Assembly (NCBI GenBank): GCA_946185835.1 | Contig: CAMHKW010000003.1 | Location: 37,611 to 101,610 of the forward strand | Source: an uncultured Bacteroidales bacterium | GTDB taxonomy: Bacteria; Bacteroidota; Bacteroidia; Bacteroidales; Paludibacteraceae | DNA length: 64,000 bases | Direction: 5' to 3' | Shown here: piece by piece, positions 63,565 to 64,000 of the stretch | Numbering within the stretch: position 1 is the first letter of the stretch | Layout: every line of letters begins with the position of its first letter | Translations under genes and position numbers: made by a program | The notes under the pieces: model-generated | Told to the model about the DNA's origin: nothing | The model's database searches: none | Seen by the model: only the letters and a program-made list of their open reading frames with translations

Positions 63565-63840
63565 ACATCAGAAAAATATTGCAATTTTACGGGATATTCC
63601 GAATAAATTGCAGCACCTTTTTCACAGCGGTAATCCGATATGCAGCAATGCGGGCGGGGTACCGCTGGTTTGTTTTTAGGAACAAAGACCGCTGCGCTAA
63701 AGGAGCCAGGAGCCAGGAGTCAGGAACCAAGACTAAATAGTATGGAGAGCAAAATACAAGGAACAAAGAACAAAGAACAAAGACTTTCACCATTCAACCT
63801 TCACCTTTCACCTCCCCTCTAAACTAAACCCTCTAAACTC

Positions 63841-63869
63841 AAAACGCTCTTTGACATATTGGATTACCG
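63841..63869 (+). repeat. 29-nt direct repeat, right copy
   Basis: Identical to 62167-62195. The core GCTCTTTGACA resembles a boxA antitermination element; this is a similarity only. Confidence 0.9.
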
Positions 63870-63912
63870 CAGAAGACAAATATCGCTTTTACCTTCGGGC
63901 AGTGTTTTATGT

Positions 63913-64000
63913 CACATTTTACTTTTCCAAAAGTAATTTTCGGCACACATTTTACTTTTCCAAAAGTAATTTTCGGCACACATTTTACTTTTCCAAAAGT
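63913..64000 (+). repeat. 33-bp tandem array with internal palindrome, continuing past the window
   Basis: Identical units start at 63913, 63946 and 63979 (the last cut by the edge). Each contains TTACTTTTCCAAAAGTAA, an 8-bp inverted repeat with a CC centre. There are no spacers, so it is not a CRISPR array. Confidence 0.9.

Larger units (their letters stand above)
63565..64000. other. Repeat-rich non-coding right end
   Basis: No gene is seen. Short simple repeats occur in sequence: GGAGCCA/GGAGTCA units near 63701-63728, ACAAAGA units near 63762-63783, CTCTAAACT units near 63816-63840. The 29-nt direct repeat follows (63841-63869), then a 33-bp tandem array. Confidence 0.75.

Noticed and set aside
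63913..64000. CRISPR array
   Set aside because: Units are directly adjacent and identical, with no spacers.
63841..64000. Leader of an rRNA operon because of the boxA-like GCTCTTTGACA
   Set aside because: The same 29 nt occur before the ATPase gene, and what follows is a tandem array, not rRNA.

Overview
The window comes from a member of the Bacteroidales (phylum Bacteroidota). The evidence is a SusC/SusD outer-membrane pair, a one-protein hybrid two-component regulator, BspA-like leucine-rich-repeat surface proteins, a FISUMP lipoprotein and an IspG with the extra domain typical of this phylum. Several clean promoters follow the phylum rule TTG - 20 nt - TAnnTTTG, and there are no obvious Shine-Dalgarno sites. 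No genus can be assigned from sequence alone. I found no rRNA or tRNA gene and no CRISPR array.

Left part (1-11936): a minus-strand operon runs from a promoter at about 9796 through a MurK/GlcNAc-kinase-like sugar kinase, MurQ (MurNAc-6-phosphate etherase), SusC, SusD, two lipoproteins and the start of a GHL10/DigH-like glycan hydrolase cut by the window edge. Divergently, a NagB-like/PIG-L deacetylase fusion is transcribed from its own promoter. Together this looks like a Sus-type locus for uptake and catabolism of peptidoglycan glycan (MurNAc/GlcNAc).

12036-17214: a serpin lipoprotein, a family 2 glycosyltransferase, a short lipoate-protein ligase and a SpoIID-domain protein. 17215-17770 has no protein gene. 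It holds a promoter, two palindromic repeats, a roughly 184-nt rod-shaped RNA candidate ending in a U run, and a perfect 18-bp palindrome.

17771-31662: two paralogous small envelope proteins, a FISUMP/OB-fold lipoprotein, a MITE-like element with target duplication, a lipoprotein gene interrupted by an in-frame TGA, a BspA-like protein and an 1818-residue surface protein.

31826-42552: ispG, then murC-ftsQ-ftsA-ftsZ (the tail of the division/cell-wall cluster), a YqeY protein, a TPR protein and a DedA protein. This cluster is unusual: wide repeat-filled gaps replace the normal tight packing, FtsA and FtsZ each carry tandem 36-nt repeats inside the gene, and IspG and MurC have low-complexity N-terminal extensions.

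42610-49878 (minus): a Wzz-like protein, a sodium/proton antiporter, LepA and a hybrid two-component regulator. 50188-62101 (plus): a membrane-tethered AraC regulator and two giant BspA-like proteins with InlB-type repeats, both ending in the same 27-residue tail and the same terminator. The right end is a lower-GC AAA/DUF4143 ATPase gene between 29-nt direct repeats, then a 33-bp tandem array running off the window.

Across the window, intergenic DNA is full of dispersed repeats: six octanucleotide arrays, seven copies of a 19-nt palindrome and a composite module duplicated upstream of ftsQ and ftsA.
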